Part shown: piece after piece, positions 24,611 to 33,235 of the stretch | How the letters are laid out: each line of letters starts with the position of its first letter | How positions within the stretch are numbered: position 1 is the first letter of the stretch | DNA from: Actinomadura luzonensis | Lineage (GTDB): Bacteria > Actinomycetota > Actinomycetes > Streptosporangiales > Streptosporangiaceae | Length of the DNA stretch: 64,000 bases | Assembly: GCF_022664455.2 (NCBI RefSeq) | Contig: NZ_JAKRKC020000003.1 | Coordinates: 930,001-994,000 of the forward strand | Direction: 5' to 3' | Position numbers and translations under genes: made by a program | Notes under the pieces: model-generated | Told to the model about the DNA's origin: nothing | The model's input: only the letters and a program-made list of their open reading frames with translations | The model's database searches: none

Positions 24611-25353
24611 CCGAGCGCCCGCGGCAGGGCGTGCGCGGCCTCGGTCAGGGACGGGCCGTACCAGGTGAGGAGCCGGCCGCTGACCAGGGCGCAGCGCAGG
24701 CCCGGGAAGCACTCCGGGCCGTCGCCGGGCGCGAAGGCGTAGGGCTCGTCGGGCAGGACCACGAGGTCGGGCCGCCGCTCCACCAGCTCGGCCAGCGGGA
24801 TCCTCGGGTAGCGCTCGGCGTGGCCGGCGTACAGGTTGTCCACGCCGAGGCGGCGCAGCACGTCGCCGGCGAAGGTGTCGCGGCCGACCACCATCCAGGG
24901 CCGCCGCCAGATGGGCACGACCGCCGTGCGGCGGCGCTCGGGCGCGGGCCGGCGCCAGGCGGCCTCGGCGGCGTCCAGCCAGGCCGGGCGGCCGGTGCGG
25001 CAGGCGCGCAGGAACATCCGCGCGAGCGAGGCGAACGCCTCGTCCAGGGTCTCGATCCTGGTCACCCACACCGCGAGGCCGGCCGCGCGGAGGGCCGCGA
25101 GGTCCTGCGGGCGGTTCTCCTCGGCGTTGGCGAGGACGACGTCCGGCCGGAGGCGGACGACGGTCTCCAGGTCGGGGTTCTTGGTGCCGCGGACGCGGGT
25201 GACGTCCAGGTCGGCGGGGTGGGAGCACCAGTCGGTCGCCCCGACCAGAGCCTCGGGGACGGTCGCCGCCACGGCCTCGGTCAGGGACGGCACCAGCGAC
25301 ACGATCCGCCGCACGGTGTCCGGAATTGTCACAGCCACGCCAATGTCATCCAT
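24607..25353 (-). CDS. Helical-backbone metal receptor / cobalamin-binding-like protein without signal peptide
   Basis: 248 aa of the BtuF/TroA-like fold: RRIVSLVPSLTEAVAATVPEALVGATDWC, VRGTKNPDLETVVRLRPDVVLAN and PDLVVLPDEPYAF are the family landmarks. No signal peptide or lipobox is visible, so the protein looks cytoplasmic, unlike transporter-linked BtuF. AAGGAG precedes the ATG at 25353. It is isolated from any ABC permease. It may bind a corrinoid or a metal chelate. A B12-dependent mutase (icmF) lies 2.4 kb away, but a link is only speculation. Confidence 0.72.
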   Translation of the reverse strand: MDDIGVAVTIPDTVRRIVSLVPSLTEAVAATVPEALVGATDWCSHPADLDVTRVRGTKNPDLETVVRLRPDVVLANAEENRPQDLAALRAAGLAVWVTRIETLDEAFASLARMFLRACRTGRPAWLDAAEAAWRRPAPERRRTAVVPIWRRPWMVVGRDTFAGDVLRRLGVDNLYAGHAERYPRIPLAELVERRPDLVVLPDEPYAFAPGDGPECFPGLRCALVSGRLLTWYGPSLTEAAHALPRALG

Positions 25354-25429
25354 AAAGGCTCCTTTCTGTCATCGGATATCCGTAGAATCAGGAACACTGA
25401 TGATCAACTCCTGATCGGGGGTATGGCGG

Positions 25430-26233
25430 TTGGACCAGGAGTCCCTCGGCTTCGATCCGAACACGCCCAACGTAGCCCGGCTCTACGACTACTACCTCGG
25501 CGGCAAGGACCACTTCCCGGCCGACCGCGAGGCGGCCGAGCGCATCCTCAAGGTCGCGCCCGAGGTGCGGGCCGCGGCCCGGGCCAACCGGGCCTTCCTC
25601 GGCCGTGCCGTCCGGCACCTCGCCGAAGCCGGCATCCGGCAGTTCCTCGACGTCGGCACGGGGCTGCCGACGCAGGAGAGCGTGCACCAGGTCGCCGCCA
25701 AGGTGGCCCCCGGCTCCCAGGTGGTCTACGTGGACGTGGACCCGGTGGTGCTGGTGCACGCGCGGGCGCTGCTGTCCGGCCAGCCCGGCACGGCGGTGGT
25801 CCAGGGCGACCTGCGCAAGCCCGCCGAGATCCTCGGCCATCCCGAGGTGCTCGGGGCGATCGACTTCAGCAGGCCGGTGGGCGTGCTGCTGGTGGCGATC
25901 ATGCATTTCGTGGCCGAGTCCGACCGGCCGAAGGAGATCCTCGCGACGCTGCGGGAGGCCATGGCCCCCGGCAGCTACCTGGTGCTGTCCCACGGCACCA
26001 GCGACGCGCGCCCCGAGGCCGCGAACCGCGGCACCGAGGTCTACCGGCGGGCCAACGCGCCGCTGACGCTGCGCAGCCGGAAGCGGATCCTGGAGCTGTT
26101 CGAGGGCTTCGAGCTGGAGGACCCCGGCCTGGTCTGGCTGCCCGAGTGGCATCCCGAGCCGGCCGACACCGTCGACTTCGTCGGCGCGCCCGAGTCGTCG
26201 CTGATCCTGTGCGGCGTCGCCAGGAAGGTCTGA
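25430..26233 (+). CDS. SAM-dependent methyltransferase, DUF574 family
   Basis: About 267 aa, starting TTG at 25430 (product begins MDQESLGFDPNTPNVARLYDYYLGGKDHF). That opening, with the N-terminal PNVARxYDYxLGGKDxF motif, is diagnostic of the actinobacterial DUF574/Methyltransf_19 family. The SAM site includes FLDVGTGLPTQESVHQVA and VVYVDVDPVVLVHARALL. Many paralogues exist per genome and substrates are unknown. The LLM oxidoreductase starts 4 bp downstream, so the two may be co-transcribed. Confidence 0.9.
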   Translation: MDQESLGFDPNTPNVARLYDYYLGGKDHFPADREAAERILKVAPEVRAAARANRAFLGRAVRHLAEAGIRQFLDVGTGLPTQESVHQVAAKVAPGSQVVYVDVDPVVLVHARALLSGQPGTAVVQGDLRKPAEILGHPEVLGAIDFSRPVGVLLVAIMHFVAESDRPKEILATLREAMAPGSYLVLSHGTSDARPEAANRGTEVYRRANAPLTLRSRKRILELFEGFELEDPGLVWLPEWHPEPADTVDFVGAPESSLILCGVARKV

Positions 26234-26236
26234 GGC

Positions 26237-27130
26237 GTGGAGCTGGGCCTGGCCGTGCCGCAGTACGGCAGGTTCGCCGCGCTCGGCAGCGTGCTGGAGG
26301 TGGCGCGCGCCGCCGAGACGATGGGCTTCGCCAGCCTGTGGGCCGGTGACCGGCTCCTGACCCCGCTCGCGCCGAAGGACCGCTACCCGGGCGGCGACGG
26401 CCGCGTCCCCGAGGCCCACCGGGTGTTCCTGGACCCGTTCGCGGTGCTGTCGGTGGCCGCCTCCGCGACGACGTCGGTGCGGCTCGGCACCAGCGCGCTC
26501 AACGCCTGCTGGTACCCCCCGGCCGTGCTGGCCCGCTCCCTCACCACCCTCGACCACCTCAGCGGCGGCCGGCTGGTCGCGGGCCTCGGGCTCGGGTGGT
26601 CCTCCGACGAGTACGCCGCCGCCGGCGTGCCCTGGAAGGACCGCGCGCGGCGCTACGAGGCCACCCTCGACGCGCTGGAGGCCATCTGGGGCAGCGACCC
26701 GGTGACGTTCGAGCACGACCTGTGGACGATCGCGCCCAGCCACATCGAGCCCAAGCCGGCCCGCCGCCCGCCCGTCCACCTGGCCGGCTTCGCCGACGCG
26801 GCGCTGCGCCGGGTCGGCCGGCGCGGCGACGGCTGGCTGACCGCCGCGCTGCCGCTGCCCGCGCTGACCGCCATGTGGGCGACCGTCCGGGAGAGCGCCG
26901 AGCGGGCCGGGCGCGACCCGGACGCGCTGCGCATGGTGCTGCGCAGCAACCCGGTCGTGACCCCGGACGGCACGCCGCCGCGCGGCGGCACCGTGGCCGG
27001 GATCTGCGGCTACCTGGCCGCGGCGGCGGAGGCCGGGGTCCACGAGGTGATCCTGGACCTGCAGCACACCGCCACCGGCGACCAGCACCTGCTGGAGCTG
27101 GCCGCGGAGTTCCGCGACCGGCTCACCTGA
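26237..27130 (+). CDS. LLM-class (F420-dependent-type) oxidoreductase
   Basis: About 297 aa, a luciferase-like TIM barrel: MELGLAVPQYGRF, FASLWAGDRLLTPL, RLGTSALNACWYPPAVLARSLTTLDHLSGGR and GLGLGWSSDEYAAAGVPWKDR are typical. The HLAGFADAALRRVGRRGDGW segment matches the F420-binding subfamily. The product and substrate are unknown. It follows the DUF574 methyltransferase by 3 bp. Confidence 0.87.
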   Translation: MELGLAVPQYGRFAALGSVLEVARAAETMGFASLWAGDRLLTPLAPKDRYPGGDGRVPEAHRVFLDPFAVLSVAASATTSVRLGTSALNACWYPPAVLARSLTTLDHLSGGRLVAGLGLGWSSDEYAAAGVPWKDRARRYEATLDALEAIWGSDPVTFEHDLWTIAPSHIEPKPARRPPVHLAGFADAALRRVGRRGDGWLTAALPLPALTAMWATVRESAERAGRDPDALRMVLRSNPVVTPDGTPPRGGTVAGICGYLAAAAEAGVHEVILDLQHTATGDQHLLELAAEFRDRLT

Positions 27131-27155
27131 GCGGCGCCTCGTCCGGGCGACCGGC

Positions 27156-27656
27156 TTACTTGAGCGCGGCGAGGGCGCCGTCGTAGTCGGGCTCCTGGGT
27201 GATCTCCGGCACCAGCTCGGAGTAGACCACCTTGTTGTCGCCGTCGAGCACGACCACCGCGCGGGCGGCCAGCCCGGCGAGCGGCCCGCTCTCCTGCGCG
27301 ACCCCGTAGTCCTGGAGGAACTCGCGGCCCCGCATGAGCGACAGCGTCGTCACGTTGTCCAGCCCCTCCGCGCCGCAGAAGCGCTTCTGCGCGAACGGCA
27401 GGTCGGCCGAGATGCACAGCACCGCCACGTCCGGGTGCTCGGCGGCCACCTGGTTGAAGCGGCGCACCGAGGCCGCGCACACGCCGGTGTCGACGCTCGG
27501 GAAGATGTTGAGCACCTTGGTGGCCTGGCCGAAGTCCGCCAGCGAGCGCTCGGCGAGGTCGGCGCCCACCAGGCGGAAGGCGGGCGCGCTGTCGCCGGGC
27601 TTGGGGAAGGTGCCGCCCACGGTGATCGGGTTGCCCTTGAAGGTGACGTCGGACAT
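27156..27656 (-). CDS. tpx: Thiol peroxidase Tpx (atypical 2-Cys peroxiredoxin)
   Basis: 166 aa. It reduces H2O2 and alkyl hydroperoxides using thioredoxin. The peroxidatic Cys60 lies in PSVDTGVC and the resolving Cys94 in QKRFCGAEGLDNV; both are at the positions expected in Tpx. The length is standard. It stands alone and is convergent with the LLM gene. Confidence 0.96.
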   Translation of the reverse strand: MSDVTFKGNPITVGGTFPKPGDSAPAFRLVGADLAERSLADFGQATKVLNIFPSVDTGVCAASVRRFNQVAAEHPDVAVLCISADLPFAQKRFCGAEGLDNVTTLSLMRGREFLQDYGVAQESGPLAGLAARAVVVLDGDNKVVYSELVPEITQEPDYDGALAALK

Positions 27657-27708
27657 GAAAGCCTCCTGGATACCGGTGTTAACCCCGACCGCCGATCCTA
27701 TCGACGGC

Positions 27709-30700
27709 TCACACGTTGCGCCGGTACTGGCCGCCCGCCTCGAACAGGGCCTCGGTGATCTGGCCGAGCGAGCAGTGCCGGGACGCCTCCATCAGCACCT
27801 CGAAGGCGTTGTCCGCCGACATCGCCGCCTCCCGCAGCCGGGCGAGCTGCCGGGGCGCCTCCTCCCGGTTGCGCTCGTGGAAGGCGCGCAGCCGGTCGAG
27901 CTGGGAGCGCTTCTCCTCCTCGGTGCCCCGGGCCAGCTCCAGCGGGTGCGGCTCCGGCTCCTCGGAGTCCTTCCTGAAGGTGTTGACGCCGACGATCGGC
28001 AGCGAGCCGTCGTGCTTGCGCATCTCGTACAGCATGGACTCGTCCTGGATGCGGCCCCGCTGGTAGCCGGTCTCCATCGCGCCGAGCACGCCGCCGCGGT
28101 CCGACAGCCGCTCGAACTCGGCCAGCACGGCCTCCTCCACCAGGTCCGTCAGCTCCTCGACGACGAACGAGCCCTGGAGCGGGTTCTCGTTCCTGGCCAG
28201 ACCCCACTCGCGGTTGATGATGAGCTGGATCGCCATCGCGCGCCGCACGGAGTCGGCCGACGGGGTCGTGACGGCCTCGTCGAAGGCGTTGGTGTGCAGG
28301 CTGTTGCAGTTGTCGTAGATCGCGATGAGGGCCTGGAGGGTGGTGCGGATGTCGTTGAAGTTCATCTCCTGGGCGTGCAGGGAGCGGCCCGAGGTCTGGA
28401 CGTGGTACTTGAGCTTCTGCGAGCGCTCGCCGGCGCCGTAGCGCTCGCGCATCGCGACCGCCCAGATGCGGCGGGCCACCCGGCCGAGCACGCTGTACTC
28501 GGGGTCCATGCCGTTGGAGAAGAAGAACGACAGGTTCGGCGCGAAGTCGTCCACGTTCATGCCCCTGGCCAGGTACGCCTCCACGTAGGTGAAGCCGTTG
28601 GCGATGGTGAAGGCGAGCTGGCTGATGGGGTTCGCGCCGGCCTCGGCGATGTGGTAGCCGGAGATCGAGACCGAGTAGAAGTTGCGCACCCCGTTGCGGA
28701 TGAACCACTCCTGGATGTCGGCCATCATCCGCAGCGAGAACTCGGTGGAGAAGATGCAGGTGTTCTGGCCCTGGTCCTCCTTGAGGATGTCGGCCTGGAC
28801 GGTGCCGCGCACGGTGGCGAGGGTGCGGGCGGTCAGCTCGCGGTCCTCGCGCTCGTCGGGGTCGCGGCCGTGCTCGCCGCGAAAGCGCTCCCTGACCTGG
28901 TCGATCGCGGTGTTGAGGTAGAAGGCGAGGATGGTCGGGGCGGGGCCGTTGATGGTCATCGAGACCGACGTGCCGGGGGCGGTCAGGTCGAAGCCGTCGT
29001 AGAGCACCTTCATGTCGTCGAGCGTCGCGATCGAGACGCCCGACGTGCCGACCTTGCCGTAGATGTCGGGGCGCGGGTCGGGGTCGTGGCCGTAGAGGGT
29101 GACCGAGTCGAACGCCGTGGACAGGCGGGTGGCGGGCTGGCCCTCCGACAGCAGCTTGAAGCGCCGGTTGGTGCGGAACGGGTCGCCCTCGCCGGCGAAC
29201 ATCCGGGTCGGGTCCTCGTCGTCGCGCTTGAACGGGAACACCCCGGCGGTGAACGGGAAGGCCCCCGGCAGGTTCTCGCCGCGCAGGAAGCGCAGCAGGT
29301 CGCCGTGGTCGCTGTAGCGGGGCAGGGCGACGCGGGGGATGCGGTTGCCCGACAGCGTCTCGCGCCACAGCGGGGTGTGGATCTCCCGGTCCCGCACCTT
29401 CACCACCAGCTCGTCGGCACGGTAGCGCTCCCTGGTCGTCGGCCAGGCGTCCAGCAGCGCGCGGCTCTCCTCGCTCAGCTCGCGCTCGGCGCGGTCCTGG
29501 AGGTCGCGCAGGCGGGCGTCGTCCTCGCCCAGCAGGTCGCGGACGGCGGCGAGCTGCTGGCGGCGGCGGGCCGCCTCGGCCTGGGCCAGGGTCTCGGCGT
29601 GGTAGCCGCGCACGGTCTCGGCGATCTCGGCGAGGTAGCGGGCGCGGGCGGGCGGCACGATCGCCGCGGAGGTCTGCGAGGTGCGGCCGGCGACCTCCGG
29701 CAGCAGCCCGGGGCCGGTGTCGGGCAGCAGCAGGCCCTTGAGGTGGTGGTAGAGGGCGGTGACGCCGGCGTCGTTGTAGCGGGCGGCGATGGTGCCGAAG
29801 ACCGGCATGTCCTCGGGGCGGGCGGAGAACGCCTCGCGGTTGCGGACGAGCTGGCGGCGCACGTCGCGGAGGGCGTCCTCGGCGCCGCGCCGCTCGTACT
29901 TGTTGATCACGACGGCCTCGGCGAAGTCCAGCATGTCGATCTTCTCGAGCTGGGAGGCCGCGCCGAACTCGGGCGTCATGACGTAGATCGGCACGTCCAC
30001 GTGGGGGACGATGCCGGCGTCGCCCTGGCCGATGCCGGGCGTCTCGACGATCACCAGGTCGTGCCCGGCGGCGCGGCAGGCCGCGATCACGTCGTCGAGG
30101 CAGGCGGGCACCTCGTTGGGCGCGCCCCGGGTGGCGAGGGAGCGGAAGAAGGTCTGGGGGCCGAGGCTGTTCATCCTGATGCGGTCGCCGAGCAGCGCGC
30201 CGCCCCCGCGGCGGCGGGTGGGGTCGATGGCGATGATCGCGATGCGCAGCTTGTCGTCGTTGTCCACCCGGAAGCGGCGGACCAGCTCGTCGGTGAGCGA
30301 GGACTTGCCCGAGCCGCCGGTGCCGGTGATGCCGAGCACCGGCGCGCGCCGCTCCCCCGCGGCGTGCCGCAGCGCCTCGGCCAGGCCCTCGGGGGCGCGG
30401 CCCGTCTCGATGACGGTGATCGCGCGGGCCAGCGCGGCCTGGTCGCCGGCGAGCACGGCGTCGGGGGCGGGCGGGTCGCCCAGCTCGTGGTCGCAGTCCT
30501 CGATCAGCTTGTTGATCATGCCGGGCAGGCCGTAGCGCTGGCCGTCCTCGGGCGAGAAGATGCGGGTGACGCCGCGCGCGTGCAGCAGCTCGATCTCCTC
30601 GGGGACGATCACGCCCCCGCCGCCGCCGTACACCTTGACGTGCCCGGCGCCGCGCTCGCGCAGCAGCTCGACCAGGTACGTGAAGAACTCGACGTGCCCG

Positions 30701-30906
30701 CCCTGGTAGGAGCTGATCGCCACGCCCTGGACGTCCTCCTGGACGGCGGCGGTGACGATCTCGTCCACCGAGCGGTTGTGCCCGAGGTGGATCACCTCGG
30801 CGCCCTGCGACTGCAGGATGCGCCGCATGATGTTGATCGCCGCGTCGTGGCCGTCGAACAGGGCCGCGGCGGTCACGAAACGCACGGGGTTCACCGGGAC
30901 GTGCAC
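27709..30906 (-). CDS. icmF: Fused isobutyryl-CoA mutase (IcmF)
   Basis: 1065 aa. An adenosylcobalamin-dependent mutase interconverts isobutyryl-CoA and n-butyryl-CoA and carries its G-protein chaperone in the same chain. The N-terminal B12 domain has the base-off His motif FDGHDAA (about 18-24). A MeaB-like GTPase follows with GITGTGGSGKSSLTDEL (P-loop), VIVETPGIGQGD and NKYE. The mutase core includes GTSGVSIATLDDMKVLYDGFDL and SGYHIAEAGANP. The GTG start has AAGGAG 9 nt upstream. It is divergent from a glucose dehydrogenase gene, and a large operator-like palindrome lies between them. Confidence 0.95.
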   Translation of the reverse strand: MHVPVNPVRFVTAAALFDGHDAAINIMRRILQSQGAEVIHLGHNRSVDEIVTAAVQEDVQGVAISSYQGGHVEFFTYLVELLRERGAGHVKVYGGGGGVIVPEEIELLHARGVTRIFSPEDGQRYGLPGMINKLIEDCDHELGDPPAPDAVLAGDQAALARAITVIETGRAPEGLAEALRHAAGERRAPVLGITGTGGSGKSSLTDELVRRFRVDNDDKLRIAIIAIDPTRRRGGGALLGDRIRMNSLGPQTFFRSLATRGAPNEVPACLDDVIAACRAAGHDLVIVETPGIGQGDAGIVPHVDVPIYVMTPEFGAASQLEKIDMLDFAEAVVINKYERRGAEDALRDVRRQLVRNREAFSARPEDMPVFGTIAARYNDAGVTALYHHLKGLLLPDTGPGLLPEVAGRTSQTSAAIVPPARARYLAEIAETVRGYHAETLAQAEAARRRQQLAAVRDLLGEDDARLRDLQDRAERELSEESRALLDAWPTTRERYRADELVVKVRDREIHTPLWRETLSGNRIPRVALPRYSDHGDLLRFLRGENLPGAFPFTAGVFPFKRDDEDPTRMFAGEGDPFRTNRRFKLLSEGQPATRLSTAFDSVTLYGHDPDPRPDIYGKVGTSGVSIATLDDMKVLYDGFDLTAPGTSVSMTINGPAPTILAFYLNTAIDQVRERFRGEHGRDPDEREDRELTARTLATVRGTVQADILKEDQGQNTCIFSTEFSLRMMADIQEWFIRNGVRNFYSVSISGYHIAEAGANPISQLAFTIANGFTYVEAYLARGMNVDDFAPNLSFFFSNGMDPEYSVLGRVARRIWAVAMRERYGAGERSQKLKYHVQTSGRSLHAQEMNFNDIRTTLQALIAIYDNCNSLHTNAFDEAVTTPSADSVRRAMAIQLIINREWGLARNENPLQGSFVVEELTDLVEEAVLAEFERLSDRGGVLGAMETGYQRGRIQDESMLYEMRKHDGSLPIVGVNTFRKDSEEPEPHPLELARGTEEEKRSQLDRLRAFHERNREEAPRQLARLREAAMSADNAFEVLMEASRHCSLGQITEALFEAGGQYRRNV

Positions 30907-30942
30907 GCCTGATCACTCCTTCGTGAGGGCTCTCCTCCCAAG

Positions 30943-30962
30943 ATACTAGGACGTCCTACTAT
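30943..30962. promoter_or_regulatory. TetR-type operator palindrome between icmF and glucose dehydrogenase
   Basis: A perfect 12-bp palindrome TAGGACGTCCTA lies at 30947-30958. It extends to a 20-bp element ATACTAGGACGTCCTACTAT at 30943-30962 with a single mismatched pair. It lies 37 bp upstream of the icmF start. TetR-type repressors of acyl-CoA metabolism often use TAGGACGTCCTA-like sites. No tetR gene is adjacent, so the regulator is elsewhere. Confidence 0.65.
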
Positions 30963-31009
30963 TTCCCAGGGCGTACGGGGGTAGGGGTCCGGCGAGGGGG
31001 GTGACGCCG

Positions 31010-32062
31010 ATGCGCGCACTGACGTTCGCGCCGGGCAAGAAGGGGACGCTGGAGGTCGGGGAGCTGCCCGATCCCACGCCGGGGCCGGGCGAGCTGCTGG
31101 TCGACGGGCTCGCGCTCGGGATCTGCGGGACCGACAGGGAGCTCGCCGACGCCGAGTACGGCTGGGCGCCGCCGGGCCGCGACCGCATGGTCATCGGGCA
31201 CGAGTCGCTCGGGCGGGTCGTGCGGGCGCCGGACGGGTCACCGTTCTCGCCGGGCGACCTCGTGGTCGGCGTGGTCCGCCGCCCCGACCCGGTGCCGTGC
31301 GGGGCCTGCGAGCGCGGCGAGTTCGACATGTGCCGCAACGGCCAGTACACCGAGCGCGGCATCAAGGAGATCGACGGCTACGCCAGCGAGCGCTGGACCG
31401 TCGAGGCCGAGTACGCGGTGCGCCTGGACCCGTCACTGGCCGCCGTCGGCATGCTGGTCGAGCCGGCGTCCGTGGTGGCCAAGGCGTGGGAGCAGATCGA
31501 GCGGATCGGCTCGCGGTCCTACTTCGCGCCGTACAAGCTGCTGGTGACCGGCGCGGGGCCGATCGGGCTGCTGGCCGCGCTCCTCGGGCAGCAGCGCGGC
31601 ATGGAGGTGCACGTGCTGGACCGCACGCCGCCCGGGCTCAAGTCCGGCCTGGTCGAGGAGCTGGGCGGGGCCTACCACTCCGACTCCTCGCTCGGGCCGC
31701 TGCACGAGATCCAGCCGGACATCATCATCGAGTGCACGGGGGCGGGGCAGCTCGTCATCGACGCCATGACCGCGACGGCGGCCAGCGGCATCGTCTGCCT
31801 GTGCGGGCTGGCCTCCGGCGGGCGGACGCACCGGGTGGACGCCGGGGTGATCAACCGGGACATCGTGCTGGAGAACGACGTCATCTTCGGCACCGTCAAC
31901 GCCAACCAGCGCCACTTCAAAGCGGCGGCCGAGGCGCTGGCCAAGGCCGATCCCGGGTGGCTGGAGCGGCTGATCAGCCGGCGGGTGCCGCTGGAGCGGG
32001 CCATGGAGGCGTTCGAGCCGGTCGAGGGCGACGTCAAGGTGGTCATCGACCTGACGGCGTGA
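31010..32062 (+). CDS. Glucose 1-dehydrogenase-like MDR enzyme
   Basis: About 350 aa. Catalytic zinc ligands appear in LALGICGTDRE (Cys) and VIGHESLGR (His/Glu). A structural-Cys region CGACERGEFDMCRNGQYTERGI follows, characteristic of archaeal-type glucose dehydrogenases. The NADP Rossmann motif is LLVTGAGPIGLLAAL. ATG at 31010 follows GAGGGGGG; GTG at 31001 is the alternative. It may oxidise glucose or another aldose to the lactone. It is divergent from icmF. Confidence 0.87.
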   Translation: MRALTFAPGKKGTLEVGELPDPTPGPGELLVDGLALGICGTDRELADAEYGWAPPGRDRMVIGHESLGRVVRAPDGSPFSPGDLVVGVVRRPDPVPCGACERGEFDMCRNGQYTERGIKEIDGYASERWTVEAEYAVRLDPSLAAVGMLVEPASVVAKAWEQIERIGSRSYFAPYKLLVTGAGPIGLLAALLGQQRGMEVHVLDRTPPGLKSGLVEELGGAYHSDSSLGPLHEIQPDIIIECTGAGQLVIDAMTATAASGIVCLCGLASGGRTHRVDAGVINRDIVLENDVIFGTVNANQRHFKAAAEALAKADPGWLERLISRRVPLERAMEAFEPVEGDVKVVIDLTA

Positions 32063-32109
32063 CCTCCGGCGGCGGGGGCGTCCCGGGGGTCGGCGCGGGT
32101 CAGCGCGGG

Positions 32110-33093
32110 TCAGCGCGGGTCGTACGGCTTGCGGCGGGCGGGGGTGGCGTGCCGCGCGGCCGCCTGCCCGGAACCGGCCTTGGCACGGGGCTGATCGGTG
32201 CGGGGCTGGTCGGCGCGGGTTTGGTCGGCGCGGCCCGGGGTTGCGCCGACCCGCACGCGTTCCCGTTCCCGTTCCTGGTCCCGTTCCTGGTCCCGCTCCC
32301 GGGGGCGGGGCTGCTCGGGGATCGGCGGGGAGCCGACGCGGAGGAGCTTGTCGCGGAAGGTCTCCGGCATCGGCGCGGGCGCCCGGCTCTCCTGCTCCTC
32401 CGGCCCGCCTGGTTCGTTCCACGGCCAGGACGTGGGCCAGGGCCAGGTGAAGCGGCGGTGCACCCCGCGGCGGCGGGTGAAGCGTAAGGACAGCACGACG
32501 GTCACCAGGACCATGGCGGCCAGCAGGGCGGGCGGCGTGCCGAGGACGTCCAGCGGCGAGCCCTCGGCCGCGGAGCCCGGCGCCCGCACGAACGGCTGCT
32601 CGGTGCTGCGGATCTCGTCCAGCTTGTCGGCGTTGGCCTTGACCAGGCGCGGGACGCCGTACCCGACGACCTTGTCGGTCTCGCGGACCTTGCGCTTGAG
32701 CCAGACGCCGTCCACGTTCGCCTCGATCGTGTGGATCTTCTTGCCCTCGACGCTCTCCACGATGCCGACGTGGTCGATGCCCTTGTAGGACTTGCCGCCG
32801 CGCCAGTCGTAGAAGACCAGGGCCCCGGGCTCGGGCTGCTGCGTCCAGGCGCCCTGCTTCATGAACCAGGCGGCGTGCGAGGGGGTCCAGGCGAACTCGC
32901 CGACGTACGTGCTGAGGCCGGACCTGTCCGCCGCCCAGGCGAGGAACATGTCACACCAGGGGGCGTTGCGGAACTGGGTGTCTTGGACGCGATCGGCGTA
33001 CCACTGGCCGAACTTGGTGAACTGGCCGCTCTTCTCCTTATAGCCGAGTTCCTGCCGTACCGTCTCCAGCAGCCTCTGGGCGATCGGGTCCAG
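32110..33093 (-). CDS. CHAP-domain protein with TM anchor and charged tail, CTG start
   Basis: Predicted 327 aa. I place the start at CTG (33093): a perfect GGAGGA at 33100-33105 (on the minus strand) lies 6 nt upstream, and no ATG, GTG or TTG occurs in frame before the ATG at 32949. That later ATG would cut off the invariant CHAP cysteine (Cys47 in RNAPWCDMFLAWAA). CHAP His lies in GIDHVGIVESV. After the catalytic domain come one TM segment (ALLAAMVLVTVVLSLRF) and an Arg/Asp/Gln/Pro-rich low-complexity tail. No signal peptide is seen, so the topology is unusual. Peptidoglycan amidase/endopeptidase activity is expected from the family. Confidence 0.78.
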   Translation of the reverse strand: MDPIAQRLLETVRQELGYKEKSGQFTKFGQWYADRVQDTQFRNAPWCDMFLAWAADRSGLSTYVGEFAWTPSHAAWFMKQGAWTQQPEPGALVFYDWRGGKSYKGIDHVGIVESVEGKKIHTIEANVDGVWLKRKVRETDKVVGYGVPRLVKANADKLDEIRSTEQPFVRAPGSAAEGSPLDVLGTPPALLAAMVLVTVVLSLRFTRRRGVHRRFTWPWPTSWPWNEPGGPEEQESRAPAPMPETFRDKLLRVGSPPIPEQPRPRERDQERDQERERERVRVGATPGRADQTRADQPRTDQPRAKAGSGQAAARHATPARRKPYDPR

Positions 33094-33235
33094 GGTGACT
33101 CCTCCCAGAAAACCGACAAATCACGATGACTGTAATAGCGCCGTCGCGGGTTTGCGCGCGTCACCCGGAAAGTGTCTTGCTATGAGGTGAAATATCGGCT
33201 AAGTGAGTGGTGTGACTCTTGTGTCCGGAGTGACC

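Noticed and set aside
27334..30912. A 1192-codon open frame antisense to icmF
   Set aside because: It is a mirror of a well-conserved gene in GC-rich DNA, has no recognisable domain, and its composition (Val/Ala/Gly/His/Arg/Leu-rich) is typical of antisense translation.
33107..33235. A c-di-AMP (ydaO) riboswitch upstream of the CHAP gene
   Set aside because: The non-coding stretch is only about 130 nt and I could not find the conserved core helices.
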